In this document: one piece after another, positions 27,126 to 37,073 of the stretch | Layout of the letters: each line of letters starts with the position of its first letter | Position numbering within the stretch: the first letter of the stretch is position 1 | Origin: Butyricicoccus pullicaecorum | GTDB lineage: Bacteria > Bacillota > Clostridia > Oscillospirales > Butyricicoccaceae | Length of the DNA: 64,000 nt | Direction of reading: 5' to 3' | Assembly: GCA_018366195.1 (NCBI GenBank) | Contig: JAGZIN010000003.1 | Coordinates: 62,001-126,000 of the forward strand | The notes under the pieces: model-generated | The model's input: only the letters and a program-made list of their open reading frames with translations | The model's database searches: none | What the model was told of the DNA's origin: nothing | Made by a program: the position numbers and the translations under genes

Positions 27126-29441
27126 TGTTTTTTCTTCCTTTCCTGATTCACTGATGATTTCTTGGGATTGAATTGTTTGATTGTTCGCTTTGAGCGGCTG
27201 AAACAGCCGCAGCCGCAGTGCATTGGATACCACACAGACAGAAGACAGGCTCATGGCTGCCGCACCGAACATGGGATTGAGCTTCAACATAAAAGGAACC
27301 CAAAACACACCTGCTGCGAGCGGGATTCCGATACAGTTGTAGATAAATGCCCAAAACAGATTCTGCTTGATGTTGCGAATGGTCATGCGGGACAACCGAA
27401 TGGCATTGACCGCGTCCATCAGGTCAGACTTCATCAAAACAACATCGGCGGCAGAAATTGCAACATCGGTTCCTGCACCAATTGCAATTCCGACATCAGC
27501 ACGTGCCAGCGCCGGTGCATCGTTGATGCCATCTCCCACCATAACGACCTTTTTTCCAGCTTCCTGTAATCTGCGCACCTCGCGTTCCTTATCCTGCGGC
27601 ATCACCTCTGCAATCACATGGTCAATCCCCAGTTCGTTACAAATCGCTTGCGCTGTCTTGCGATGGTCACCGGTCAGCAACGTGACATCAATTCCCAAAC
27701 GCTTGAGCTGTGTCACGGCCTCCTGACTGGACGGCTTTAAGACATCAGCAACGCCAATGATACCAACCAGTTGTCCCTCCTGTGCAAAATACATGGGTGT
27801 CTTGCCTTGCTCTGCCAACTGCTCTGCAAAGCGCTTGCCATCCTCCAAAGAAATATGCTGCTCGGTCAGCATCGCTGCCTTGCCAGCCATACAACGCTTT
27901 CCAGCCACAACAGCCGACACCCCATAGCCCACCTGCGCTTCAAAGCCCTGAACGGAAAGCAAATTTACATTCTGTTCCTTTGCGTAGGTCACAATTGCAT
28001 CCGCAAGCGGGTGTTCTGATGCCTGCTCCAATCCATAGGCAATTTCTAAAAGCTGTCTCTCGGTCACGCCGTATGCCTGTACATTGGTGACGACCGGACG
28101 TCCTTCTGTAACCGTGCCGGTTTTATCCAAAATCACAGTATCTACACGGTGCAGCTCCTCCAGTGCTTCTGCGGACTGAAACAATACTCCATTTTCTGCC
28201 CCGACACCGGTACCAACCATAATGGCAACCGGCGTAGCAAGTCCCAGTGCACACGGACAGGAAATCACCAGTACGGCAATGCCGCAGGACAGTGCAAAGG
28301 TAAAGGTTTGTCCGGCAATCAGCCACACGATTGTTGTGAGCAGTGCAATCACCAGAACGACCGGAACAAAGACACCCGCTACGCGGTCAGCCAGCTTTGC
28401 AATGGGCGCTTTGGAAGCACTTGCCTCCTCTACCAGATGAATGATTTGCGAAAGCGTGGTTTCCTCTCCGACGCGAGAGGCACGAAAGGTAATAAAGCCG
28501 GTTTTGTTGATGGTTGCTGCAATGACTGCATCACCCTCACCTTTTTCGACCGGAATACTTTCGCCTGTCAGCGCGGACTCGTCCAGCGCGGTTTGTCCCT
28601 GCGTAATCACGCCGTCTACCGGAATCCCCTGTCCTGGACGCACGACAACCAAATCCCCAACCTGCACCTCGTCTACCGGAACCTGCACCTCCTGCCCATT
28701 CCGAATCACATGCGCAGTTTCCGGACGCAAATTCATGAGCTTGGAAATTGCCTCGCTGGTCTTGCGCTTTGCACGGGTTTCAAAATACTTTCCGAGCGTA
28801 ACCAGAGTTAAAATCATTGCAGCAGACTCAAAATAAAGATCATGTGTATACTGATGCACACGCTCCATATCCTGATGTCCAAGCCCCCAGCCAATCTGAT
28901 ACATCGCAAAAACGCCATACACCAGCGCTGCACCAGAGCCGACTGCAATCAGAGCATCCATCGTCGGCGCCCGATGCCAAAGTGTCCGAAAGCCATTCAC
29001 ATAATACTTGCGATTGACCAGAATAATTGGAAGGGTCAGCAAAAGCTGTGTCAGCGCAAAATTGGCTGCATTTTCCATACCAGACAGAGATTTCGGAAGC
29101 GGAAGCCCCATCATACTGCCCATGGATACATACATGAGAAATGCCAGAAAAATAAAAGAAGTGACAATGCGGTTTTGCATTTCTTTCAATTCTTTTTTGT
29201 CCTCTATTTTCTGGTCAGTCTGCACCTTTGCACCCTTAAGCGATGCACCGTATCCCGCATCTGTCACAGCCTGTATAATATCCTGTGCATTGACGGTATC
29301 TTCTGCAAATGAAACAGCCATGCTGTTTGCCATGAGATTGACCTGTACCTGCTCCACGCCTGCAAGCTCTCCCACTGCCTTTTCGACATGTGCAGAACAT
29401 GCAGCGCAGCTCATTCCTGTTACATTGAATTGTTGCTTCAC
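26916..29441 (-). CDS. copA: copper-exporting P1B-type ATPase with N- and C-terminal HMA domains
   Basis: Pumps Cu(I) out of the cell. Start is the GTG at 29441, giving 841 aa: GGAGG sits 6 nt upstream and the promoter lies further upstream. The longer open frame (to 29666) would begin ahead of the promoter. An N-terminal HMA domain has [10 protein letters not shown]. Eight membrane helices include the [11 protein letters not shown] ion motif; then come DKTGTVTEG (phosphorylated Asp), SEHPLADA and [10 protein letters not shown]. Unusually, after the last helices a ~25-residue linker leads to a second, CopZ-like HMA domain ([15 protein letters not shown]). csoR follows with a TGATG overlap. 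Confidence 0.95.
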   Translation of the reverse strand: MKQQFNVTGMSCAACSAHVEKAVGELAGVEQVQVNLMANSMAVSFAEDTVNAQDIIQAVTDAGYGASLKGAKVQTDQKIEDKKELKEMQNRIVTSFIFLAFLMYVSMGSMMGLPLPKSLSGMENAANFALTQLLLTLPIILVNRKYYVNGFRTLWHRAPTMDALIAVGSGAALVYGVFAMYQIGWGLGHQDMERVHQYTHDLYFESAAMILTLVTLGKYFETRAKRKTSEAISKLMNLRPETAHVIRNGQEVQVPVDEVQVGDLVVVRPGQGIPVDGVITQGQTALDESALTGESIPVEKGEGDAVIAATINKTGFITFRASRVGEETTLSQIIHLVEEASASKAPIAKLADRVAGVFVPVVLVIALLTTIVWLIAGQTFTFALSCGIAVLVISCPCALGLATPVAIMVGTGVGAENGVLFQSAEALEELHRVDTVILDKTGTVTEGRPVVTNVQAYGVTERQLLEIAYGLEQASEHPLADAIVTYAKEQNVNLLSVQGFEAQVGYGVSAVVAGKRCMAGKAAMLTEQHISLEDGKRFAEQLAEQGKTPMYFAQEGQLVGIIGVADVLKPSSQEAVTQLKRLGIDVTLLTGDHRKTAQAICNELGIDHVIAEVMPQDKEREVRRLQEAGKKVVMVGDGINDAPALARADVGIAIGAGTDVAISAADVVLMKSDLMDAVNAIRLSRMTIRNIKQNLFWAFIYNCIGIPLAAGVFWVPFMLKLNPMFGAAAMSLSSVCVVSNALRLRLFQPLKANNQTIQSQEIISESGKEEKTMEKTIIIEGMMCPNCSKHVHDALCALPGMDNAEVSHASGTAVCTMQEAIADDVLTQAVSDAGYHVVEIR

Positions 29442-29456
29442 GCATTTCCTCCCCCT

Positions 29457-29471
29457 CCCCCCACAGGGGGG
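29457..29471. promoter_or_regulatory. CsoR-type operator palindrome
   Basis: CCCCCC-ACA-GGGGGG is a perfect 15-bp inverted repeat of C/G tracts, like the G-tract pseudo-palindromes bound by CsoR. It lies between the copA -10 box and the start codon, where a bound repressor would block transcription. A further run of G/A (rich in GGGGGAGG) flanks it and includes the ribosome binding site. Confidence 0.7.
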
Positions 29472-29484
29472 TGTTTGTGGTTTT

Positions 29485-29513
29485 AGTATAAACACTCCCC
29501 CTCCTTTTGTCAA
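29485..29513 (-). promoter_or_regulatory. copA-csoR promoter
   Basis: Minus strand TTGACA (29508-29513), 17-bp spacer, TATACT (29485-29490). A consensus -35 with ideal spacing; the start codon GTG is 44 bp downstream of the -10 box. The spacer itself contains a GGAGGGGGAG tract that may contribute to CsoR binding. Confidence 0.88.
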
Positions 29514-29536
29514 GCATCTTTTTATCAGTTGATACG

Positions 29537-29571
29537 AAAAATCCCTTTGCAAAGCAATCCTCTGCAAAGGG
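29537..29571 (-). terminator. rho-independent terminator after the ThrE-type exporter genes
   Basis: CCCTTTGCA (29543-29551) pairs with TGCAAAGGG (29563-29571). On the minus strand it is followed by ATTTTT. It insulates the exporter from the copA promoter just downstream. Confidence 0.8.
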
Positions 29572-29577
29572 AAGGGG

Positions 29578-30033
29578 TTAAGACTTGGGTGTCTGCCTGT
29601 TTTGATGCCAAAAGACCCGAACAATGGAAGATACAATGACAACTCCCATCGCAATCGCTCCTGCAATTTGAATGGTATGGATACCAGCCGCCAGCGCTTC
29701 GTCAGGCGTACCTCGAATACTCAGCAGCATGGTGCGGTAGATTCCGCCTCCGGGCACAAGCGGAATAATGCCTACTGCTAAAAATACAATGGCGGGTGTA
29801 CGCAGGATGCGTGCAAGTACCTCTGCATAAATCGTTGTTGCAACGGTTGCCAAAAAGTAAGCCGCAAGTGCCGTCTGGGTAACATGTCCCGCCAGCATAT
29901 ACACAAACCATGCAACCCCTCCCGCAATCCCTGCACAGACGAGATTTTTTCCTCTTACCTGAAACAGCACACCAAAGCATAAGCTGGCAAGCCCGCTCAT
30001 CAGCGTTTGATAGAAAACCTGTGCCATAATCAA
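29578..30033 (-). CDS. threonine/serine exporter small subunit (ThrE C-terminal domain, ThrE_2)
   Basis: 151 aa with four or five membrane helices. It matches the ThrE_2/DUF3815 half: [27 protein letters not shown], then [19 protein letters not shown] with the conserved PLVPGG. With the preceding gene it forms the two-part version of ThrE, a proposed amino acid exporter. The ATG overlaps the upstream stop by 4 bp. Confidence 0.88.
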   Translation of the reverse strand: MIMAQVFYQTLMSGLASLCFGVLFQVRGKNLVCAGIAGGVAWFVYMLAGHVTQTALAAYFLATVATTIYAEVLARILRTPAIVFLAVGIIPLVPGGGIYRTMLLSIRGTPDEALAAGIHTIQIAGAIAMGVVIVSSIVRVFWHQNRQTPKS

Positions 30034-30806
30034 AATACTCCCAATAAGAGCGGACTCATGCTCAGCGGAATGGCAGCTCCTGCCGCAATGCCCGCTGCAA
30101 TGAGAAACGCTTCAGAAAACCGGCTGATGCCTGCCATAAAATCACCTGCAATCATATCCCGAATGGAATTGGTCATCAAAAGACCAGGAACGAGCGGCAT
30201 AATCGAACCAATAATGACCACATCATAATTGGCACAGATGCCGACCGCCGCTCCAAGCAGCGCACAAAAGCTAATCCATATCCCACCGAACAGATTGGTA
30301 AACAGGGGGTGCATACCCAGCCGCCCGCTGAATATCATAAAAATCTGCAATAAAAATCCGATTGCAAATGCCAAAAGTCCACCCGCAGCATCTGCCCCAA
30401 AGAGCAGCGCAAAAAACATGGAGCCGCCGCCGCAGGCAAGATACAGTACGCGGTCAGAATATACAGAACAGGCATCAATCTGCTCAATTTCCTTTTGCAT
30501 CTGCTGATAAGAAATGGGACAAATGCAGACCGAACGGCACAAGGTATTGAGGGCATCTACCTTGTTGATATTGGTACCACGCTGTGTAATGCGGCATACC
30601 TGTGATATGGTTCCCACTTCGTCCATCTGAATGGTTGCAATAATTGCAGTGGGCACCGCATAAACATCAGCAGATTTTGCACCATAGGCAAGGCAAATGC
30701 GAGCGACTGATTCCTCCACACGGTAAATCTCCGCGCCGCACGCAAGCAGCCGTGTCCCAACCATCAGTGCAGCATTCAGCAGTTCTGTTCCTGTCATGAT
30801 TTCCAT
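30030..30806 (-). CDS. threonine/serine exporter large subunit (ThrE N-terminal domain)
   Basis: 258 aa from the ATG at 30806. The open frame runs on to 30938, but that part crosses the terminator of the upstream operon; GGAGG lies 12 nt before the chosen ATG. The first 110 residues form the cytoplasmic ThrE domain (LLACGAEIYRVEESVARIC, then ATIQ). Five membrane helices follow with MPLVPGLLMTNSIRD (the PLVPG motif). It is coupled to the ThrE_2 partner by ATGA. Substrate is not shown by sequence. Confidence 0.88.
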   Translation of the reverse strand: MEIMTGTELLNAALMVGTRLLACGAEIYRVEESVARICLAYGAKSADVYAVPTAIIATIQMDEVGTISQVCRITQRGTNINKVDALNTLCRSVCICPISYQQMQKEIEQIDACSVYSDRVLYLACGGGSMFFALLFGADAAGGLLAFAIGFLLQIFMIFSGRLGMHPLFTNLFGGIWISFCALLGAAVGICANYDVVIIGSIMPLVPGLLMTNSIRDMIAGDFMAGISRFSEAFLIAAGIAAGAAIPLSMSPLLLGVF

Positions 30807-30872
30807 TTTGGGCTTCTCCCTCCAGCTTCTTTCCTTTTTCAGGATATCTGCTTTTTGATACAAAGTCAACCC

Positions 30873-30912
30873 AAAAATAAAGGCAGCACCGCAGATTTTG
30901 GGTGCTGCCTTT
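30873..30912 (-). terminator. rho-independent terminator after the dehydratase-activase genes
   Basis: AAAGGCAGCACC (30879-30890) with GGTGCTGCCTTT (30901-30912), a perfect 12-bp stem. On the minus strand it is followed by ATTTTTGG. It separates this pair from the ThrE exporter genes. Confidence 0.85.
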
Positions 30913-30975
30913 CCAAAAAATTGGGAATACTGATACAAAAAAAACCCTATTTCCAGACCATCACGCTTTCACAGC

Positions 30976-32217
30976 CTACACCTCATCTGCTGAGAGCATC
31001 AGCTTGATGCGATTTTCCTGATTGATTTTAGAAGCACTGGGGTCATAGTCCACCGATACGATATTCGCCTGTGGATAGCGCTCCCGAATTTTGCGAATCA
31101 TGCCTTTTCCGGCAATATGGTTGGGCAGACAACCAAACGGCTGGGCGCAAATGATATGGTCAACGCCCTCTGTAATCAGCTCCACCATCTCTGCCGGAAG
31201 CAGCCACCCCTCTCCCATTTTTACACCGGTGCCAATGATTTCCTGTGACAACTTCCGAACGGGGTCAAAGGCAGCAGGCGCACGAAATTGACCATGCTGT
31301 TCTATCATTGCAATCATATCCTTTTGCTTGCCCAACACAAACTGATAGAGCAGCCGATTGCGCAGCGCTGTTTTTACTCCGCGTCCATAGAGCGCATAAT
31401 CCTCTATTCCATTATAAATCGTATACAGACAAAAATCCAAAAGCCCGGGCAAAACCGGTTCACAATTCTCTGCAACCAGAAAATCCTCCAAATGATTATT
31501 TCCGAGCGGCGAAAACTTCACATAAATTTCTCCAACAATACCCACACGTTTTTTACGCTGACTCAAATCCAGCTTCAGTCTGCCAAAGGCTTCGAGTACA
31601 AAACGGTATAGACGGCGCACCTCATGATAGGAAACCAAACGATTGCCGGTAAAGCGTTCTGCAACTGTGCGCATACAAATTTCAACTGCTTTTTTTGCGC
31701 TGCCGGCAACCACCTCATAGGGACGGCACTGGTTATAAATCTGCATAATCAGGTCACCCACCAGCACACTATACGCAATCTGTAAAAACATCTGTGGCGT
31801 GATATGAAAGCCCGGATTCTTTTCCAGCCCTGAAAAGTTGAGTGAAATCACCGGAATATAATCATATCCATTGTTATGCAGTGCCTTCCGCATCAGATGG
31901 ATATAATTCGATGCCCGACAGCCGCCTCCGGTCTGGCTCATAATCAGTGCAACTTTATGCGGGTCATAGCGTCCACTCTCAATGGCGTCCATGAGCTGAC
32001 CAATGACCAGCATCGCCGGATAACAGGTATCATTGTGTACATTTTTCAATCCCTGCTCAATGATTTCCGGACCTTCTGTGGTCAAAAGCTCCATGTGATA
32101 TCCATAATTGCGCATCACCTGCAAAAGCAGTCCAAACTGAATGGGCAGCATATTGGGTACCAGAATGGTATAATCCTTTTTCATTTCTTCGGTAAATGGA
32201 ACATGATTATTTTGCAT
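30976..32217 (-). CDS. 2-hydroxyacyl-CoA dehydratase-like subunit (C-terminal part of a split activase/dehydratase)
   Basis: 413 aa from the ATG at 32217, which has GAGGAGG about 9 nt upstream. Conserved pieces include NDTCYPAMLVIGQLMDAI, SQTGGGCRASNYIHLMRKAL and the C-terminal AQPFGCLPNHIAGKG with DYDPSASKINQENR. These match the C-terminal ~400 residues of the ~1,400-aa 'acyl-CoA dehydratase activase' proteins (COG3580/3581-like, HgdB-related). The Cys residues probably hold an Fe-S cluster. It overlaps the activase gene by 11 bp. The enzyme's true substrate is unknown. Confidence 0.85.
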   Translation of the reverse strand: MQNNHVPFTEEMKKDYTILVPNMLPIQFGLLLQVMRNYGYHMELLTTEGPEIIEQGLKNVHNDTCYPAMLVIGQLMDAIESGRYDPHKVALIMSQTGGGCRASNYIHLMRKALHNNGYDYIPVISLNFSGLEKNPGFHITPQMFLQIAYSVLVGDLIMQIYNQCRPYEVVAGSAKKAVEICMRTVAERFTGNRLVSYHEVRRLYRFVLEAFGRLKLDLSQRKKRVGIVGEIYVKFSPLGNNHLEDFLVAENCEPVLPGLLDFCLYTIYNGIEDYALYGRGVKTALRNRLLYQFVLGKQKDMIAMIEQHGQFRAPAAFDPVRKLSQEIIGTGVKMGEGWLLPAEMVELITEGVDHIICAQPFGCLPNHIAGKGMIRKIRERYPQANIVSVDYDPSASKINQENRIKLMLSADEV

Positions 32218-35146
32218 GCTTCTTTCCCTCCTCAATCGCGGCAAGCATACTGCGAATCCGGATTCGCGCTGCGCCTAAATGATTGATTTCATCAATTTTC
32301 AGCTGTGTGTAAATTTTCCCGCTTTTTTCTACGATTGCACGAACCTCATCGGTCGTAATGGCATCTATGCCGCAGCCAAAGGATACCAGCTGAATCAAAT
32401 GTGCATTGGGCTTTTGTGCCACATAATTTGCTGCACCATACATACGGGAATGATAGGTCCACTGATTGAGAACCTGCACATCAGGCGCATTTGCCAGCTG
32501 CCATACCGCATCTTCCGAAACAACCGCCATACCATAAGAGGCAATCATCTGATTCATACCGTGATTGATTTCGGGGTCGATATGATAGGGTCTGCCTGCC
32601 AAAACTGCAATGGATAAACCATTGGCGTCCGCATAGGCAATGACCTTTTCGCCCTGTTCCCGCACGGCATCATAATAACGCTGCAATGCACGATAAGCTG
32701 CGATGGCAGCACGCCGGATATCCAGCTTTCGAATCCATGCGTATTTTTCACAGAAGAAACGAGCAGCATATTTTCGGAATCGTTTCGGGTCATTCAGTTC
32801 AAAATACGGCATCATGAAGTCCACCTGCCGAAGCTCTGTGACATTTGCCGCCAGCAGCTCCGGATAATATGCAACAACAGGGCAATTATAACAGTTATCT
32901 GCACGTCCCTCGTCCAGATTATAGGTCATGCAGGGATAAAAAATGGAATGAATTCCTTTTTGAATCAGGTTTTCGATATGCCCATGCACAAGCTTTGCCG
33001 GATAGCATACGGTATCTGACGGAATGGAGTGTTGTCCTTTCATGTACAGTTCATGGGACGAAGGGTCACTCAGTACGACTTCAAATCCCAATTCACTCAA
33101 AAATGTATGCCAAAACGGCAGAAGTTCATAAAAATTGAGTGCCATTGGCAATCCAATTTGTTCTTTTCCTGCTTTTGACTGAAATCCGCGCAGATATTCA
33201 TATTTCCAGCGGTACAAATCCGGAAGCTCTGTATGCGCTGATTTTCCCAGCGGACGCTCACAGCGATTGCCCGAGATAAACCGTCTGCCGCCGGAAAAAC
33301 TGTTGACGGTCAAATTACAGTGATTGGTACACAGCCCACAGCGCACGCTGCTGACACTGTGCTGAAACTGTGTCAGCTCTTCTGGTAAAATCAAAGTACT
33401 CGTTTGGGTACGGTTATCCTTTGCAAAAAGTGCCGCGCCATAGGCTCCCATCAGTCCGGAAATCGCCGGACGTGTGACCTCTCTGCCAATTTCCTGTTCA
33501 AAGGAGCGTAAAATGGCATCATTGAGGAATGTACCACCCTGCACAACAATGTGTTCCCCCAAATCCTCTGGAGAATGTGCACGAATCACCTTATAGAGCG
33601 CATTTTTGACCACAGAAACGGAAAGTCCTGCCGAAATCATATCAATCGAAGCGCCGTCTTTCTGTGCCTGCTTGACCGAGGAATTCATAAATACGGTACA
33701 GCGAGAACCCAAATCGAGCGGCTGTTTGGAGAGCAGTCCCAGTTTGCAAAATTCCTCAATGGAATAGCCCATCGAACGCGCAAAGGTTTCAATAAAAGAG
33801 CCGCAGCCAGACGAGCACGCCTCATTCAAGAAGATATTATCCACGCAGCCGTTACGGATTTTGAAGCATTTGATATCCTGCCCGCCAATATCAATAATAA
33901 AATCAACTTCTGGGCAAAAATGGCGGGCTGCCCGAAAATGAGCCACGGTTTCCACCAATCCATGGTCGATTCCAAACGCATTTTGAATGAGTGCCTCTCC
34001 ATACCCCGTGACGGCAGAAGCACGAATATGCACCCGTTCTCCGCACAGTTCATAAAGCTTTGCAAGCTGTTCTTCTATGACACAGACCGGATTTCCCTGA
34101 TTCGACGCGTAATGGTGATATAAAATCTGATTGTCCTCACTCATCAAAACCAGCTTGGTCGTTGTCGAGCCACAGTCTATTCCAAGATAAGCGTCTCCCG
34201 TATACATAGAAACATGCTGTGTCATCACATCATAATTTGCATGTCGGGCAGAAAACTCCTGATATTCCTGCTGTGACGTAAAAAGCGGCTGTAAATAATG
34301 GCTGGTCACAGGGACATCGGTTGTCTGCTGCAAGATGGTTAAAAATTCTGTATAGGTATAGACCCGCTCGGTATTTTTCGCATACTCTGCTGCACCTGCC
34401 GCAATGGCATAGGGTGCCAGCTCCGGAAAGTGAGCATGCGCATCATTGAGGTGCAGAGTCTCCCGAAATCTTGCCTGCAATCCCCGAAAGAAAAACAGCG
34501 GACCGCCTAAAAACAGGATATCTCCCACAATCGGACGTCCCTGCGCCAATCCTGTCAACGTCTGATTCACAACAGCCTGAAAGATTGACGCTGCCACGTC
34601 CTCTTTTCTTGCCCCCTCATTGAGCAGCGGCTGAATATCCGTCTTTGCAAAAACACCGCAGCGTGATGCAATGGTATAGATTCGCTCAGCATGCTGACTC
34701 AAGGTATCCAATTCCTCTGGCGTCACATCGAGCAGCACCGCCATTTGATCAATAAACGCTCCGGTTCCTCCGGCACAGGAACCGTTCATACGCTCCTCCA
34801 GCTGTCCTGTGAGAAATATGATTTTGGCATCTTCTCCGCCCAATTCGATGACTACATCTGCTGACGGTACATGTACGCCAACCGCCTTTCTTGCTGCAAA
34901 GACCTCCTGCACAAAATCAACACCGCTTGCATTTGCCATACCCAGACCCGCTGAGCCTGTGATTGCTGCATGAATGGGCGCATCTCTCAAAATATCCTTT
35001 GCCATTTCCAGCAGCTCACATGCCTTTTCACGCGCCTTGGAAAAATGACGCTCGTACTTTTTATAAACGATTGCTCCGTTCTGTACAGCAACAAGCTTGA
35101 CTGTCGTTGAGCCAATGTCAATCCCCAAATAAATCTCTGTATTCAT
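32207..35146 (-). CDS. acyl-CoA dehydratase activase-like protein, two BadF/BadG ATPase domains plus DUF2229
   Basis: 979 aa from the ATG at 35146 (GGGGAGAG upstream; the longer frame adds repeats from a non-coding leader). The first ASKHA ATPase domain is LGIDIGSTTVKLVAV (about 5-300) with the cluster motif NGSCAGGTGAFIDQ. The second is YLGIDCGSTTTKLVLM (about 320-590) with EACSSGCGSFIETFARS. A DUF2229 region follows, with DTVCYPAKLVHGH and the Cys-rich RADNCYNCPVVAYYPE. Activases of this type use ATP to drive low-potential electron transfer to 2-hydroxyacyl-CoA dehydratases or related reductases. Usually one polypeptide with the next gene; here split. Confidence 0.88.
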   Translation of the reverse strand: MNTEIYLGIDIGSTTVKLVAVQNGAIVYKKYERHFSKAREKACELLEMAKDILRDAPIHAAITGSAGLGMANASGVDFVQEVFAARKAVGVHVPSADVVIELGGEDAKIIFLTGQLEERMNGSCAGGTGAFIDQMAVLLDVTPEELDTLSQHAERIYTIASRCGVFAKTDIQPLLNEGARKEDVAASIFQAVVNQTLTGLAQGRPIVGDILFLGGPLFFFRGLQARFRETLHLNDAHAHFPELAPYAIAAGAAEYAKNTERVYTYTEFLTILQQTTDVPVTSHYLQPLFTSQQEYQEFSARHANYDVMTQHVSMYTGDAYLGIDCGSTTTKLVLMSEDNQILYHHYASNQGNPVCVIEEQLAKLYELCGERVHIRASAVTGYGEALIQNAFGIDHGLVETVAHFRAARHFCPEVDFIIDIGGQDIKCFKIRNGCVDNIFLNEACSSGCGSFIETFARSMGYSIEEFCKLGLLSKQPLDLGSRCTVFMNSSVKQAQKDGASIDMISAGLSVSVVKNALYKVIRAHSPEDLGEHIVVQGGTFLNDAILRSFEQEIGREVTRPAISGLMGAYGAALFAKDNRTQTSTLILPEELTQFQHSVSSVRCGLCTNHCNLTVNSFSGGRRFISGNRCERPLGKSAHTELPDLYRWKYEYLRGFQSKAGKEQIGLPMALNFYELLPFWHTFLSELGFEVVLSDPSSHELYMKGQHSIPSDTVCYPAKLVHGHIENLIQKGIHSIFYPCMTYNLDEGRADNCYNCPVVAYYPELLAANVTELRQVDFMMPYFELNDPKRFRKYAARFFCEKYAWIRKLDIRRAAIAAYRALQRYYDAVREQGEKVIAYADANGLSIAVLAGRPYHIDPEINHGMNQMIASYGMAVVSEDAVWQLANAPDVQVLNQWTYHSRMYGAANYVAQKPNAHLIQLVSFGCGIDAITTDEVRAIVEKSGKIYTQLKIDEINHLGAARIRIRSMLAAIEEGKKHAK

Positions 35147-35508
35147 AGTTCTCTCCCCGTTCCTTGATTCAAAAAGAAACCTTATCCCGTTTCTTGATTC
35201 ATTTATGACCTTCACTTTACCTAATAATGTTGATGTTAAGACCGGAATATTAGATATTCCACATCTTCTGCTGCAAACAGGAGCAAAACAGGCAGAAAAA
35301 ATTCCTGTTAAACGTTTATCCTACACAGCTGAAACAGGTTCAAAAGCTGGCAGACACTCGGTAACAGGCAATTCTGACTATACTATATCACACGACATTT
35401 GTTTTTTCCAGCACAGGATTTTGATTTTACAAGATTTTTACATATCTGCACACCTTTTTCTATCGACCTCTGTCCGCTTCGCCCGCAAAAAATAATTTTC
35501 TCTTGTCC
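35147..35508. other. gene-free stretch upstream of the activase gene
   Basis: About 360 bp between the divergent activase and metK transcription units. Near the activase start there are two copies of a 13-bp near-repeat (GTTCCTTGATTCA at 35159-35171 and GTTTCTTGATTCA at 35190-35202). A possible minus-strand -10 box TATAGT lies near 35384. I see no convincing gene; the activase promoter is probably here. Confidence 0.4.
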
Positions 35509-35537
35509 TTGACAAACCTCGAGCATAACGATATAAT
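35509..35537 (+). promoter_or_regulatory. metK promoter
   Basis: TTGACA (35509-35514), 17-bp spacer, TATAAT (35532-35537): a perfect consensus sigma-A promoter, placed just upstream of the SAM riboswitch. Confidence 0.93.
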
Positions 35538-35559
35538 AGGGACAAACAAAACAACTGCA

Positions 35560-35662
35560 TACCTTATCAAGAGCGGTGGAGGGATCGGCCCTATGAAACC
35601 CGGCAACCTGCAAATTTGTAAGGTGCCAAATCCGGCGGTAGTATCGTAAAGATGAGGCTAAA
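35560..35662 (+). ncRNA. SAM-I (S-box) riboswitch aptamer
   Basis: The conserved S-box elements occur in order: CTTATCAAGAGCGGTGGAGG, then GATCGGCCCTATGAAACCC, GGCAACCTGC, GGTGCCAAATCC and AGATGAGG closing the P1 helix with the 5' CTTATC. It lies between a consensus promoter and metK. When SAM is bound the downstream terminator should form and shut off metK. Confidence 0.96.
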
Positions 35663-35673
35663 CTCGCTAATAT

Positions 35674-35705
35674 GCTCCCGCTTTCTGCGGGAGCTTTTCT
35701 TTTCT
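35674..35705 (+). terminator. riboswitch-controlled terminator
   Basis: GCTCCCGC (35674-35681) pairs with GCGGGAGC (35687-35694), followed by TTTTCTTTTCT. It is the expression platform of the S-box riboswitch, 44 bp ahead of the metK ATG. Confidence 0.9.
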
Positions 35706-35748
35706 ACATACGAGGGTATGCACCGAACATAAGAAAGGAACATTTACT

Positions 35749-36936
35749 ATGGCAAGACATCTGTTTACTTCTGAATCCGTTACCGAAGGACATCCGGACA
35801 AAATCTGCGACCAGATTTCCGATGCTGTCTTGGACGCCATCTATGCACAGGACCCAACTGCCCGCGTTGCCTGCGAAACGACCGTAACGACCGGCATCGT
35901 ATCTGTCATGGGTGAAATTACCACCAACTGCTATGTGGATATCCCAAAGGTTGCACGCGCTGTCATTCAGGATATCGGCTATACCCGTGCAAAATATGGC
36001 TTTGATGCAAGCACCTGTGCCGTTGTCACCTCGATTGATGAACAGTCCGCGGATATTGCATTGGGTGTCGACAACTCTCTGGAGCGCAAGGAGGGCGATG
36101 CAGACGCTGCGCTGGAAAACGGTGCAGGCGATCAGGGCATGATGTTTGGTTATGCCTGCGATGAAACGCCCGAGTTAATGCCGCTTCCGATTTCTCTGGC
36201 ACACAAAATGGCACAGCGCCTGACCGAAGTTCGCAAAAATGGTACTCTGCCTTATCTCCGTCCGGACGGCAAGACACAGGTAACGGTAGAATACGATGAC
36301 AATAACCGTCCGATCCGTCTGGAAGCAGTTGTTGTTTCCTCTCAACACGCACCTGACGTTTCTTTGGAACAGATTCGTGCGGATATTCTGGAGCATGTCA
36401 TCAAGGCAACAGTTCCGGCTGACCTGCTCGACGAAAACACCAAGATTTATGTCAACCCAACCGGACGCTTTGTCATCGGCGGTCCTCAGGGTGACTCTGG
36501 TCTGACAGGACGTAAAATCATCGTTGATACCTATGGCGGTATTGGTCGTCATGGCGGCGGTGCATTCTCTGGCAAGGACCCGACCAAGGTTGACCGTTCC
36601 GCAGCCTATGCAGCACGCTATGTTGCAAAGAATATTGTTGCGGCTGGTCTTGCTTCCCGCTGCGAGGTACAGCTTGCCTATGCAATCGGCGTTGCAAAGC
36701 CTGTTTCTATCATGGTAGATACCTTTGGCACTGGCAAGGTCGAGGAATCCAAGCTGGAAGCTGCTGTTGAAAAGGTATTTGATTTGCGCCCGGCTGCCAT
36801 CATCAAAACTCTGGAATTGCGCCGCCCGATTTACCGGAAGCTTGCCGCATACGGTCACATGGGACGTGAAGATTTGGGGGTTCGCTGGGAAGATACCGAC
36901 CGCGCAGATGCACTTCGTGCGGCTGTGGAAGCTTAA
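35749..36936 (+). CDS. metK: S-adenosylmethionine synthetase
   Basis: Makes SAM from methionine and ATP. 395 aa: [20 protein letters not shown] (split as [12 protein letters not shown] and ICDQISD), [40 protein letters not shown] (as [13 protein letters not shown]) and [16 protein letters not shown] are all MetK signatures. Normal length. The gene sits alone behind a SAM riboswitch, so it is feedback-regulated by its product. Confidence 0.98.
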   Translation: MARHLFTSESVTEGHPDKICDQISDAVLDAIYAQDPTARVACETTVTTGIVSVMGEITTNCYVDIPKVARAVIQDIGYTRAKYGFDASTCAVVTSIDEQSADIALGVDNSLERKEGDADAALENGAGDQGMMFGYACDETPELMPLPISLAHKMAQRLTEVRKNGTLPYLRPDGKTQVTVEYDDNNRPIRLEAVVVSSQHAPDVSLEQIRADILEHVIKATVPADLLDENTKIYVNPTGRFVIGGPQGDSGLTGRKIIVDTYGGIGRHGGGAFSGKDPTKVDRSAAYAARYVAKNIVAAGLASRCEVQLAYAIGVAKPVSIMVDTFGTGKVEESKLEAAVEKVFDLRPAAIIKTLELRRPIYRKLAAYGHMGREDLGVRWEDTDRADALRAAVEA

Positions 36937-36942
36937 AAAAAT

Positions 36943-36966
36943 AAGGCTGGTAAAAACAGCCTTTTT
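36943..36966 (+). terminator. rho-independent terminator after metK
   Basis: AAGGCTG (36943-36949) with CAGCCTT (36957-36963) and a T5 tract. A second perfect hairpin follows at 36974-37001 (AGAGCCGGTTT / AAACCGGCTCT). Confidence 0.85.
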
Positions 36967-37002
36967 CAAAGACAGAGCCGGTTTCCACGGAAACCGGCTC
37001 TT

Positions 37003-37033
37003 CCCCGCTCTCCATGAGCGGGGTTATTTTTTT
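37003..37033 (+). terminator. second strong terminator in the convergent metK intergenic region
   Basis: CCCCGCTC (37003-37010) with GAGCGGGG (37016-37023), followed by TTATTTTTTT. Third hairpin in about 90 bp between two convergent genes. Confidence 0.75.
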
Positions 37034-37073
37034 ACGCATCAAAATATGGTGTGGTGCTCACAGCACTAAGGCT

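Noticed and set aside
29442..29666. N-terminal extension of copA to an ATG at 29666
   Set aside because: The extension would cross the promoter, the operator and the terminator of the ThrE genes; GTG at 29441 has a strong ribosome binding site and begins right before the HMA domain.
32207..32217. The activase/dehydratase split as a simple pseudogene frameshift
   Set aside because: The second gene has its own AGGAGG and ATG at the right distance, and both halves are intact.
36175..36969. 264-codon minus-strand frame opposite metK
   Set aside because: metK is certain and sits behind its riboswitch; the antisense frame starts in the metK terminator.
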